Source of the DNA: Spirodela intermedia
Lineage: Eukaryota > Streptophyta > Magnoliopsida > Alismatales > Araceae
NCBI GenBank assembly: GCA_902729315.2
Contig: LR746270.1
Location: 3,806,501 to 3,870,500, forward strand
Reading direction: 5' to 3'
Length of the DNA stretch: 64,000 bases
Of this stretch, positions 1 to 11,272 are shown one piece after another (within the stretch, counting starts at the first letter, position 1; each line of letters opens with the position of its first letter). The notes below the pieces were generated by a model. It did no database searches. It was not told the DNA's origin and worked only from the letters and a program-made list of their open reading frames with translations. Position numbers and translations under genes: made by a program.

Positions 1-617
1 GTAAAAGGCCTACGGAAAAGCTCAGTTTGGCAGGAACCCGCCCGGCCCGTTGTCTTATTCGGAGTTTTAAATCGCAGTTTTACCCCCACCCTAAACTAAA
101 AAGACGCATTTACCCTCTACAGACATTCTCTCTCTATCTCTTCTTTCTCTCTCTTCTCTCTATGCCTTTGGAATTGATTCTCTCTCCGCCTGTGACGCTC
201 GCTGTATGAGGAGGGGGGGGGGGAGGGAAGAGGAGATGATCGGGGAGGAGGGGGAGGGGGCGGCTCGACAGATCGGAAGAGTTGTTTGAGGGATTCAGAG
301 AGGAGCGGGGAATCCGCAGAAGCGGAGAACCCCTCGAAAAGTCGCAAAAATCAAAGGCAGAAATCGGGAGAATTTCCCGCGGTGGAAGGGAAAGGCGAAA
401 CGGCAGCGAGGATTCCACGAAACACGGCTCTCTCTCTCTCTCCCTCTCTCTCTGTCTCTCTGTCTGATTCTCTCTCTCCTGAAGTCCTGGTCTACCCGGC
501 TCTTCGGTTCTCTCTGTCTGGGCGTTCGTCACAGACGCCGACGACGCACCCAGTCGCCGGCCCGTCTGTCCGCTATCACCGCCGCTCGAGGTTGGACGCC
601 CTCTCTGCGGCGGCGCA
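1..617 (+). promoter_or_regulatory. 5' flank and probable 5'UTR of the ARIADNE gene
   Basis: No coding gene is supported here. A GC-rich stretch at 208-265 (runs of G) is followed by a purine-rich segment and a CT-dinucleotide-rich tract at about 427-480, just before the ATG at 618. CT/GA tracts near the start codon recur at several other genes in this window, so this one probably lies in the leader or core promoter. Short open frames across it are repeat-derived and have no recognisable domain. Confidence 0.45.
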
Positions 618-3600
618 ATGCCGGACTCTTGTGAATACTCCTCGAGTGGGGAGAGCGACTACGACAGCGATCGGGACTCGATCGGGGCGTTCGAGAATGA
701 CGATGTCGAGGCCGACTGCGGGGCCTCCTCGTCAGCCCGGTCCTCTACTCAGGTAAAGCAGCGCATGACGTCTCCGGTTGGATTTTTCCATCCTTCGGTA
801 CTCTTACCTTATTCGATTTGTGCGATGATCGATTTTTTGCTTTTCGTGGGGCTCAGCTGGTATGTAATTTTAAGGTTTCGAGGTCTGTGAATTTGGCGCG
901 GTCTTCGACTTGTGGGTCTGGATTGGAACACGAATTTGAATCTAGGGGTGCACCTGCTGCTTTTCCCTGCGCTTGCTTTATTGTGAACGAGGAATTTGAA
1001 TTGGGGGGATCCTGCTTATTCCTGTTTGTTTGATCTGTTTGCCCTGGGTAATGTTGTTTTTCCTCTAGTCTGTTATTGTTCTTCTCGTTCCCATGGAGTA
1101 GATATCATGGTAGTTCTGCCTTTCTTGTAGAGCGAGATCAGCAAAAATGAATTGTTGCGGAACTTAATTCATACTTTTTGTTTTTTTTGTAGGTGATTAC
1201 GAAGGAGTCCTTGTTGGCAGCGCAGGTATTACTTTGAACTTTGCCCCAAACTAAGATGTGGGAATTTAATTGTTTTTAATTTACTTTTGAAGATGTTTGT
1301 TACTCATAATTCTCTAGTTGAAGGTTTGGACAATCATTATCTTTATTATTTCAATATTTTCAGAAGAAGCAGACCGAACTTCATATTGTAGCTCGGTTTT
1401 CTTGTCTCTATCATGCCTTTGAATGTCTTTCGACCTGGTTAACTGTTGTAAATCTATTTTGCTAAGTCAATGGCTTCTGAGCTATGTTCTCTTTCTTTGC
1501 GGTCTTGTAGAGAGAGGACTTGCATAGGGTCATGGACTTGCTACAGTTGCCCGAGCAGCATGCCAGGACGCTACTTATCTGTCACCGATGGGATGTTGAC
1601 AAGATTTTTGCGATTCTTGTGGAAAGGGGGAGAGATCGGTTATTTTCGGATGCTGGAGTAACTTTACTGGATTCTAGGGATTTCCCTTCGTCCGTGTCTT
1701 CATCTCCATTTTCGTGCAATATCTGTTTTGAGGATGTTGCTCCCGTCAACACCACCAAGATGGACTGCGGGCACTGTTACTGTAATGACTGTAAGTTTTC
1801 TAATTTTTGATTTATTTGATATTACTGGTTGATTGTTGCAAGATAATTCAATAGTCATTAGATAGGCCTTGTCATAAGCGTTGGGATGGATGGTAATGAA
1901 TTTTAGGATGGGCTAGCATATTATCTGGGAAAGAATAAGGAACCTTTTAGTATCTCGGAGGGAACGAGGGATCTTTTCGTAGGCTAACATAATAGTTGAT
2001 AGCGGGCAAGGATGTGATAGTATTTTAGTAAGATCAAGGGTCTGTAGCAAACTACTTAAGAACGTGGAAGGGATCTGATCGTGTTGAAATCTGATATCTC
2101 AACCTTGAAATTTTGTAAACAGCACCAACAGAAAATGGGATAGAATATGCCTACAGAAATAGGGGTAACTTTCCATGAAAATTCCGAAATAAGCACATGT
2201 TCCTGCTAAACTGACATCTTCTAATAATACCTTGTCAAGTATCTTGTTGTTAATTTCATGGATGTCCGTATTTAAATGTTTTCTCAAATAGAAATTTCAG
2301 CAGCATCAGGTAAAATATTGTCCGCATTTTATAGGAAGTTGGTATACACAGAAGAGTGAATAGAATAAGAAAGATACTGCTGGCATGTGTGGGTTGGATG
2401 GATAGAGTGTTGGCTGATGGAGCAGGCAAAAAGGAATTGAAGAGAGTTGAGCTTGGGAGAGGTTTGTGGGACCTCAAATGGGCGGAACTAGTTGTGGTTA
2501 AGAATTGGAGGTTAGGATGTAATTGCTTGCCAGATGGTCAAACTGACAAGAGATGGGTTCCAGGAGAGATTTTTCTTGTCGTTGATTTTGCTACAGGCCA
2601 ATGCGGGTAGATTCCAACAGCTGATTAGAGTTTGCATTGACTTGCCGGATATTTACTTCTCATGTCATGATTCCTCCCGTTTGTTTACTTAGTTCGAGGC
2701 TAAAAATATGTATAATATTTTCTTCCAACGAGAAAATACTCTCGGTTTTTCAATATGATGAATATAATGCACAGTATGTTAAGTTTGCCGAAGAACTATA
2801 GCATATTCTTTATAAAATTTGGCACCCCCAAAAAGATGTTGCATTTATTTGACAACGTGGAGATTGTCAGGAAAGAGTCAGGATATGATTATTACAATAA
2901 TTACGATGAAAATTTATCTCAGGACAAGAAAATACATATGGGGCACATCTTTATGAGCTTTGTGTAAGAGATTCTTCGGTTGACTAAATTTTCGATAGAA
3001 TTCTCGCAACTGCATAGTTCTGTAGGGAACAGAATTTGATCTTTCATGGTGTTATATGCAAATTCCTTATTTTATCTTAATGCATTTTGTGGAATATCCC
3101 ACCTTTCTGGAAAAAAAGAGTTTGTGCCTGGACTAGAAAATATATTTGCAGGAAGTGTTCCTTTCTTTCCTCCATACTTGAAGGAACTCTGCTAACCTCC
3201 TGCTTATTATGGCTGAAAATGCTAAGCAATGTTTAAATCCAATCCTCTCTGTTTCATATTCTCATAGCCCTTTTGACTCAGGCTGCATTTTCACGATTCG
3301 TTGAAGCGCTTATATATTATTATTAGTCTTTGGTATGTAGGAGTTGAAGAACCAGCTGCTATAAGGTGTTGTTTTCTGAATAGTTCTTGAATCTTCTTTT
3401 TTATGAAGGTTGGACTGAACACTTCATTGTCAAGATTAATGATGGCCAAAGTCGTCGAGTTAGGTGCATGGCTCCCAAGTGCAATGCTATATGTGATGAA
3501 GCAGTCGTTAGGAAGCTAGTTAACACAAAGGATCCTGACATGGCAGACCGATTTGAGCGTTTTCTCCTAGAATCATACATTGAGGACAATAATAAAGTTA

Positions 3601-6600
3601 ATTGGTGCCCAAGTGTTCCCCATTGTGGAAATGCGATACGTGTTGATGGCGATGTCTATTGCGAGGTGGAATGTGCGTGTGGCTTACAGTTTTGTTTTGG
3701 TTGTCTATCAGAAGCACACTCTCCATGCTCATGTCAAATGTGGCGACTTTGGGAAAAGAAGTGCCGTGATGAATCCGAAACTGTCAATTGGATAACAGCT
3801 AACACAAAGTCATGCCCCAAATGTTTCAAGCATGTAGAAAAAAACGGTGGCTGCAATCTTGTTACATGTATTTGTGGGCAAGCATTCTGGTAAGGATTTC
3901 ATATGCTCTCTTCTTTCCCTTAGTCTTTGTTTAGATTGTTTTAATTATATTTTTTTTCGTAGCTTCTCATTAACCACATTTTTTCAAGATTATTTGTTCA
4001 GTTCGTCTCCTGACCATATCTTGACTGCATAACCTGCTGGCGGCTGAAGTTTATCTTTAGTAAAGAGTTCCTATGCAAAGTAAATGCTTCATTCTTTGGG
4101 TCCTGATAGTCACAAATGATATTAGATGCTGGGAATTTCTTCACGGATATTGACAGTTTGTTTGAACTATATGTCTCATGTTAGTATTTAGACAGCAGTT
4201 GTATGCTGGATCAAAGGTCTTGGTTCAGTGGCTCTTGGGCATAGCTAAAGGCTTAGGTCATCGATTCCATCATTTACCAAGTATACAGGTTTCATTTGGC
4301 ACGCATATCAAACATATTCCTCTTTTAGCTGCCAACTGATCATAGGAGAACGTCTGCCAAAGCAGAGCGGTGCCATCAATTTGACATCATAAAACCACTT
4401 GAATCCATAAAAGATATTCTATGCTAAATTTTTCTCATAAAAATTACATCTATCATGGGGGTTAGATTTATTATATATGGCTGCTGGTTCTTATCATTTA
4501 TTTTTTTAAGTTGTAAATCATGTTCTTTTCTTATATAACAGATATAGGTTTGATCTTCTAAAAAAACGTTTTTGCATATGAACAGATATTCTAGTTAGTG
4601 TTCTCTAAAACTATTCAGACGCAATTTTCCCTCGGAAATGAAATGAATACTGTTAAAATGCCTTTTAATCTAAATTTCAAATGGAATTACCCTTTGTGGT
4701 CATGACTACTTTGGTTACTGCGATGACGAGAATAATGGTGTTCTCCACTTCGAAAAAGAACAAATGGTGACTGACAACAATAATAGCTGTGACAGTGCAT
4801 TCCCATGGTTCAGAAGCTCCTCTAGCAATTGCAATGGTGTAGATGAAGGCTTATAAGTTTTGCTAGTAACATGATGGGGATTCAAATCGTTTTAAACACT
4901 GCTGTTAACATGTATGTTATTAAATGGTATTGCGGGTTGTATTAGGGCAATTTCTGCAATAATATTGATGTCTTGAGTATTTTATCTTTGAAAATGAATT
5001 TCTGAGAAGGTCGAGTCTTGAATTTAATGTAAGATGGTAACTGTGAAAAAGCCTTATAAGTTGAACTTCTCTCCTTGTTTATCTGGTGCCTTTGAGGGGT
5101 GGAGGCCATGAGATGATTTTTAAGTATGGGAACGTAAGAAGGAAAAGGGACTCAATTTTATTGGTTTTTGTTTGCAAGTTTATTAGAATATGGATCCAAG
5201 AGCCTATTATCATGTTAGTGTGATACAGTACCCCTAAAGACGTTCGCCATAAGAGATAATCTAGAAGCTTCTGCAGTAAACACTGGGATAGGAACGTGCT
5301 GAACAATATAAGTACCTCCTCTGTGAATAAGAGGGGGTATTGTGGTAGAAGGTCACGAGAGGAAAGGGAGAGTGGGGAATTCTCTCGAACTAAATCCTGT
5401 CTGTTCATTGTTTTCTCTGTTTCCTTTGAATACATTGTTTGTCTTCCCTTCTTTGTCCAAGAGGAGAGAAGGGGATCGTATCATAGTGTTAGTGTGTTAT
5501 GTTGAAGATGGGCCCATCCGGCTCATATGAGGTCTTATAATTAGTGCTTTCTCCTAGTTCAGTACATAATTATATGAGTTGGGCTTCACTTTTGACATGG
5601 CATCAGAAGCTATGGTTGGGGTTTTCCTGAGGTTTCTCAAGCAGTTGTCCCTGGTGCCACCTTCAACCTCTTCTTCTTCAAGTAGCAGGAGGGAAGTGAT
5701 TGTGGTTTGCCCCACCTGGTGATCTGGTGTTCTATATTTCTGTCACACAGATGCCAGTCCTGATCATCTTATTGTTGGACAGATACGTCTCTATCCAACT
5801 TTTATCTAACATGTGGACTCCACAATTGAGTCCAATTTTGTCTTTTTCCCTAGATTTTGTGGTTTGTGGGTTCTGGTTGTTTAAATACAAATATAGAATT
5901 TATTTACTACATGTCTGGTTGGATTTTCCATTACTAGAAAATATGTAAATATTATATTGGTCTACAGTTGGCTTTGTGGAGCTGCTACTGGATATGAACA
6001 TACGTGGTCAAGCATTGCTGGTCACAGCTGTGGACGATACAAAGACCAAAAGGCCGAGCGAGCAAAGCGCGAACTTCATCGGTATATGCATTACCATAAG
6101 TTCTACAAGAGTCACACAGATTCTTGCAAGGAGGAAAGCAAGCTTAAATCATCAATACAGGAAAAGATCTCTATTTTAGAGTCTAGGGAGTGGTCAATGA
6201 AAGATTACAGTTGGGTAATGAATGGACTCTACAGGCTGTTCAGATCAAGGCGTGTTCTTTCATACTCATATCCATTTGCATTCTATATGTTTGGTGATGA
6301 AATTTTCAAGGATGAGATGACCAAAGAAGAGAGGGAGATTAAGCAGAATCTGTTTGAAGACCAACAGCAGCAACTCGAATGCAATGTTGAGAGACTATCC
6401 AAGTCTCTCATGGTGGCATTGGATGAGCTTTCTGAAGAAGAGGTTCTGGCGACAAGGATGAATATCATCAATTTGTCTGTCCTTGTCGATCGGCTCTGCC
6501 ATAAAATGTGAGTTTTTTCTAATTAAAGTTTCTACTTCATCTTCTCTGCCTAATTGCATGGCATTAAAGTGCTTCAACTTGCAGGTACGAGTGCATTGAG

Positions 6601-6912
6601 AATGATTTGTTGGGTTCCCTACTCAATGCAACCCATAATATTGCTCCATACAAATCCAAGGGCATTGAGAGAGCTTCAGAGTTAACAGCTTGGTGGGACT
6701 CTGAGCACACCCTGAGGAGCATGGAGCCCATCGCTGATGGCAGATGCGGCCATGCTACAAGAAATACCTCTGGTACGGGAAACCGTCCTCTTCTTGCATC
6801 CCGCTCACTTCCCCTTTTCGATTTGGAATCAATTCTGAAGACTTTTTTCTGTTTAATGTTATGTTCTTCTTCGGAGCAAAGGTACCTCATGATGCTTTCG
6901 GAGCCCAGCTAA
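618..6912 (+). CDS. ARI: ARIADNE-type RBR E3 ubiquitin-protein ligase (6 exons)
   Basis: RING-between-RING ubiquitin ligase of the ARIADNE family: it takes ubiquitin from an E2 onto a catalytic cysteine in RING2 and passes it to substrates. Exons: 618-752, 1193-1225, 1511-1790, 3409-3889, 5968-6507, 6585-6912. The phases join cleanly to about 598 residues. The product has an acidic N-terminus (GESDYDSDRDS), a UBA-like segment (HRVMDLLQLPEQHARTLL), RING1 with CNICFED and DCGHCYCNDCW across the exon 3/4 junction, the IBR domain, then RING2 (SCPKCFKHVEKNGGCNLV). The Cys of NGGCN is the expected catalytic residue, and CICGQAF-CWLCG spans the exon 4/5 junction. Exon 5 carries the helical Ariadne domain. 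The last exon is the least certain: its final 40 or so residues look unlike the family, and a GT at 6773 could splice onward. The ubiquitin-ligase call is strong; the exact paralogue is not resolved. Confidence 0.93.
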
Positions 6913-8262
6913 TCTAAATCTGCTGTTTCTAGCCAATTAAGGAAACGAAAAATTAGCTAAGCTCAGAATACTAACTCATGTACAACAGAATCAATCAGTT
7001 TTCTCACCCAACCTTACTAATGAAGAAAATACCGTTTGGGTCCGCGAGTCGGTTCATCTCAGGAATTGCATTCTCTGTTAGCACTTACTCCTGCTTAAAT
7101 ACTTGCCATCCTCCGCACGCTTGAAATTACTTGCTATTTTTATTTTTTTTGTATTGGTTGAAATTGCGTAGCTTCACACTATTGAGGGCTTTGTGTCTGC
7201 TGCCGTTCTATAGAGCCATCCATCTCTTGCTGCCACCGACCACTTTAGGATGATTACCAGTCCTGCATGGATGAACTATTTTGGGCTGTTTCACGGTTCT
7301 TGAACAGTCCTGGGTGGCAAGCCTGGGTGACCAACGGGCCACAGACCCAGACCCTTCGAAATCTTAAAGACCTGGTCCAGACCAGCCCTTCCAGGATTTC
7401 GCATGACGAGATCACATGGAATAGAAGTGGGTTGGGAGAGCAGGAGTAGAGGAGAATGCGAGAGAGTTTGTGTGGAGTAGCCATGAGGTGAGGAGAACAA
7501 ATAACTGAAGAAGTTGCATCTCCAGGTACTGGAAGATCAGGAGGCATCGTAATCTCATTGAAGAGTTGTCTCAAAATAATAGATCGGGGGGGTCCTTGCA
7601 GGTTGGGTTGAATGCCTTCAGAGATAGATTTGAATTGGATAAGAGCAGAGGGTCGATCGAACATCCTGGCCATGCCCTCTCTGGTAGATAGAAAGCCCAT
7701 GGAAGGTTTGGAAACAGGGTTTTTTGCATCAGAATATTCCCAAAAAAAAAAAAGGTTATGAGAGTCTTTCTAGCTATGCCTGACTCAGCCCTAGTGAAGT
7801 ATGGTCATTTCACTTACAGCCTTTACATCTACATTGACATGCTAAAAATCCCCCTCCCCGAGTGATTGCTGACTTCAAAGAGGGGATGATTTCTACGCAA
7901 CATCCTCATGGTTTCTTTCTTTTTTTTTCATATTTCTTGGGTTGGCTGTCTTTTTTCTTCCTTTTTTTTTTTTTTTTAAATTCAGGAGGAGCGGGTGTAT
8001 GTGGGCTTTAGCAGAACACCCACGCATGCGTTGACCTCAACAGATATCCCTTCCCCTGCATCCCAATCCAACAGTTCATCCATCATCATCATGATCTCTC
8101 TCTCTCTGATTCATTGGATTCACTGCTTGCCATGTTCTGGAGTTCTAACCCGGCGAGGAACATGAAGAATCATGGTGCTTCAAGCATGGCGGCTGAATCA
8201 TCTTTGAACTCCACAATGCAGGAGGGGACTCCGAACCCGGCCGGGCTCTCCCTCCCCGTGCG
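6913..8262. other. Intergenic stretch without a recognised gene
   Basis: Probable 3'UTR and spacer of the ARIADNE gene. It has A- and T-homopolymer runs (7741-7752, about 7919-7978) and one 148-codon minus-strand ORF at 7254-7700. That ORF has no domain I recognise, no GC or codon signature like its neighbours and no flanking splice structure. I do not call it a gene. Confidence 0.4.
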
Positions 8263-8397
8263 ATGGCGGCGGGCTCTTCCTGCACCGACGAGAGCGGCCG
8301 CTCCACCCGGCGGCGCACGAGAACAGAAGCCTTTGGAGATGGGTTGATTGACCTCAATCTGCCCCCCGATATGGCAGAGAAGGGGATGGAGATCTGA
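8263..8397 (+). pseudogene. Short ORF ending in an EAR-like DLNLPP motif; possible gene relic
   Basis: A 44-codon frame starting at ATG 8263 encodes an Arg-rich stretch (GRSTRRRTRTEAF) followed by GLIDLNLPPDMAEKGMEI. DLNLPP (8350-8367) matches the LxLxL/DLNxxP class of EAR repression motifs, often found at the C-terminus of plant C2H2 zinc-finger and other repressors. The frame stays open upstream only to about 8197, and no zinc finger or other domain is visible. It could be the tail of a decayed repressor gene, a very small protein, or chance. Confidence 0.2.
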
Positions 8398-8660
8398 CCT
8401 TCTTCTCCGATCATCTCGCCTTTGTACAGATTTCATCTCCGGAGGAACGCTGGGCGAAGAATTCCGCCCCTCGTTCTTCCCCCTTCTCTGTCAGTAGCCC
8501 TCCCCCCACATACCCATTCTTGATCTGAGAAAGAAGATGAAGGAGGAGAGAAAAAAAAAGGAGCAGGGCATCAGAGATCCGTGGTCGGTCCCTCTTTTTT
8601 TTTCCCTCTTCACATGCTTATTTCTATTGATGAGAAGACTTGTACAGCCTTCCCCAAGCG

Positions 8661-8664
<4 letters not shown>

Positions 8665-8710
<46 letters not shown>
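8665..8710. repeat. (CT)n microsatellite
   Basis: Near-perfect CT dinucleotide tract of about 23 units in an intergenic stretch. Confidence 0.9.
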
Positions 8711-8713
<3 letters not shown>

Positions 8714-8835
8714 CTTGTAGAGCTTCAGAGTTTCTCTCTCTAGGGTGCGGCCGGCCTCTCTCATGGTTACGAACCACAAACGCCCCTTTGAATGGTATCA
8801 TCCGTCAGGATAATCTTAGCATAAGCAGATGATAT

Positions 8836-9517
<682 letters not shown>

Positions 9518-9560
9518 CTCGAGATGGGAAAGACCCGATCTTCCTTCTTCCGAGCTACGG

Positions 9561-10058
9561 CTAGTAGGGCCGCTGGCCCAGGAAGTTGCCGGGTGGGTGG
9601 TACAAGCAGATGGTGAACACCGGGCCGGCGTCGGCGCCGCCGCAGAGGTTCTGTGCGCAGCCGAGCTCCTCCGAGCGGCGCCATACCACCTGCGTGAAGG
9701 TCCCGCACTCGTGCCCGGCCGAGCAGCTGTTGGCGGTGTGGTTGTAGTACGCCTGCTCGCTGACCCACAGCGCCACCACCTCCGCGGGCGTAGCGCGGTA
9801 GCTCGCCCACGCCTGGTTAACCCCATAGGCGGCGCCGCCGCTCAGCTCGGCGAGCGTGCAGTTCACCTGGCGCCGCGCCAGGCGATCGGCCTCCGCGGTG
9901 AGGTTGGGGCTCCACAGGAGCGGCGGCACGCCCACCGCCGCGCGCGCCGCGTTGTGTGGGGAGAGGAATTCCTCGGTGGCGTTGGGATCGGCGCCGCGCG
10001 CCACGATGGGCAGCAGGGGGAGGAGGAGAGCGAGGAGGAGCGGTGATGTGTTGGCCAT
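9561..10058 (-). CDS. PR1: Pathogenesis-related protein 1 (CAP superfamily), secreted
   Basis: Single-exon, 165-residue protein of the usual PR-1 length. A hydrophobic signal peptide (LLLALLLPLLPIVARGA, about residues 7-23) predicts secretion to the apoplast. The CAP domain then shows FLSPHNAARAAVGVPPLLW, the helix ADRLARRQVNCTL, GVNQAWASY, VALWVSEQAYYNH, CGTFTQVVWRRSEELGCA and the terminal YHPPGNFLGQRPY; the family's conserved cysteines are present. PR-1 proteins are defence-induced, with sterol-binding activity and a released CAPE peptide reported for some members. The normally conserved His of CGHYTQVVW is Thr here (CGTFTQVVW), so the CAP-cavity metal site is altered. The gene is markedly GC-rich and is flanked by repeats on both sides. 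Confidence 0.95.
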   Translation of the reverse strand: MANTSPLLLALLLPLLPIVARGADPNATEEFLSPHNAARAAVGVPPLLWSPNLTAEADRLARRQVNCTLAELSGGAAYGVNQAWASYRATPAEVVALWVSEQAYYNHTANSCSAGHECGTFTQVVWRRSEELGCAQNLCGGADAGPVFTICLYHPPGNFLGQRPY

Positions 10059-10129
10059 GACTGGAGTGGTGTGCGTACTGTAGCTCCTACCTCCGCCAAT
10101 CCGTTCTTATTAAGAGAGAGAGAGAGGGA

Positions 10130-10497
10130 GAGAGTTTTCATTGACAGCAGTTAATGTTCTACTGGGTGCTGTCCAGTGCAGGCCTCTGGGAATAGTACTG
10201 CTTATCACTACCCACGGATTGATGGGGGGGGAGAGAGAGAGAGAGAGAGAGGTTGCGTGTTAATTGACAGGGGTCAATGTTCTACTAGGTTCTTTCCAAT
10301 GGCTGCCCCTAGGGATAGTATTGCTCATCACTACCTACCGAGGAAGAGGGAGAGAGAGAGTGAGAGAGAGAGTATTAATTGACAGGGGTCTACTGGGTGA
10401 TTTCCAGTGCCTGCCTCTGGGGATAGAATTTCTCATCACTATACACGGAGGAGAGAGAGAGAGAGGGAGAAGGGTGACAGAGAGTGAGAGAGAGTAG
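10130..10497. repeat. Three tandem about 115-bp units with embedded GA microsatellites upstream of PR-1
   Basis: Units start near 10136, 10259 and 10374. Each has a TTGACAG(G/C) start, 'TCTACTGGGTG(C/A)TTTCCAGTGC'-like sequence, CTGCC(T/C)CTGGG(G/A)ATAG, a CATCACTA segment, and a GA tract of varied length at the end. The array lies between the PR-1 start (10058, minus strand) and the SNAP43 stop (10540), so it occupies the proximal PR-1 promoter. The second unit has TTGACAGGGGTCAAT, whose minus-strand half gives a TTGACC W-box. That could be a WRKY site, but only one unit has the full consensus. Confidence 0.8.
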
Positions 10498-10539
10498 AAT
10501 GACTGCGGCCATTAATTACCCTACTCGAGCTGGAATGGA

Positions 10540-10828
10540 CTAGTCTTCACTCAGCAACAGTTCAAGCTCGGCGCCGAATTCATCGGTGGGTTCCGCCGCC
10601 TCGGCGGCACGGGCGATGCCCGTCTGTCGGGAGAAGTCTTTCCTCCGCGCCTCCCATCTCGCGACGAGCTCCTCCAGCTTCGTCCCCACCTCCTCTCCCC
10701 TCTCCGCCATCTGCTTCACCTCCCCCACCTCCACCGTCTCCGACGCCTCTGAAGATAGTGAGAGAAAGAGAGAGTTAGAGTTAAAGTTAGAGTTAGAGTT
10801 AAAGTTAGAGTTAGAGTTAGAGTTAGTA

Positions 10829-10874
<46 letters not shown>

Positions 10875-11232
10875 TACCTCTGATTGCGAGTTCTTTGGCT
10901 CTGGCGTAATCAGTGGACATCTTCTTGAGGCCATTCAAATCCAGTTCCAGACCCTGAGAAATGACGAGCATATTCAGCGGGAGCGCTCAGCAATTTCTTC
11001 CCGTTTTGAAGGTCGGAATCAGAAACCGGGGATCTCCTCGTCCATCCACCGATCATCGTCGCCGTGGAGGCCCTCAGAGAGTTAAAACCTTGATTCCTTT
11101 GATGAAACGAAGGATGCCCGCTAAGGTCAAGGGTGCTGCGAGACTCACCAGATTCATATGAAGGTATTCCTCAATCTGACTGTTGGCCAACAGCCTGTAA
11201 GTTTCAACGGCAAATGTGAGGCAATTTCAAGG

Positions 11233-11272
<40 letters not shown>

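Noticed and set aside
5595-5610. ACATGGCATCAGAAGC in the ARIADNE intron as a retroelement primer-binding site
   Set aside because: Differs from the tRNA-Met site at a key position and no LTR pair or pol similarity was seen around it; at most a very old solo fragment.
7254-7700. 148-codon minus-strand ORF as a possible gene
   Set aside because: No domain or motif recognised, not GC-biased like nearby genes, no promoter-like context, and plus-strand ORFs of similar quality overlap it.
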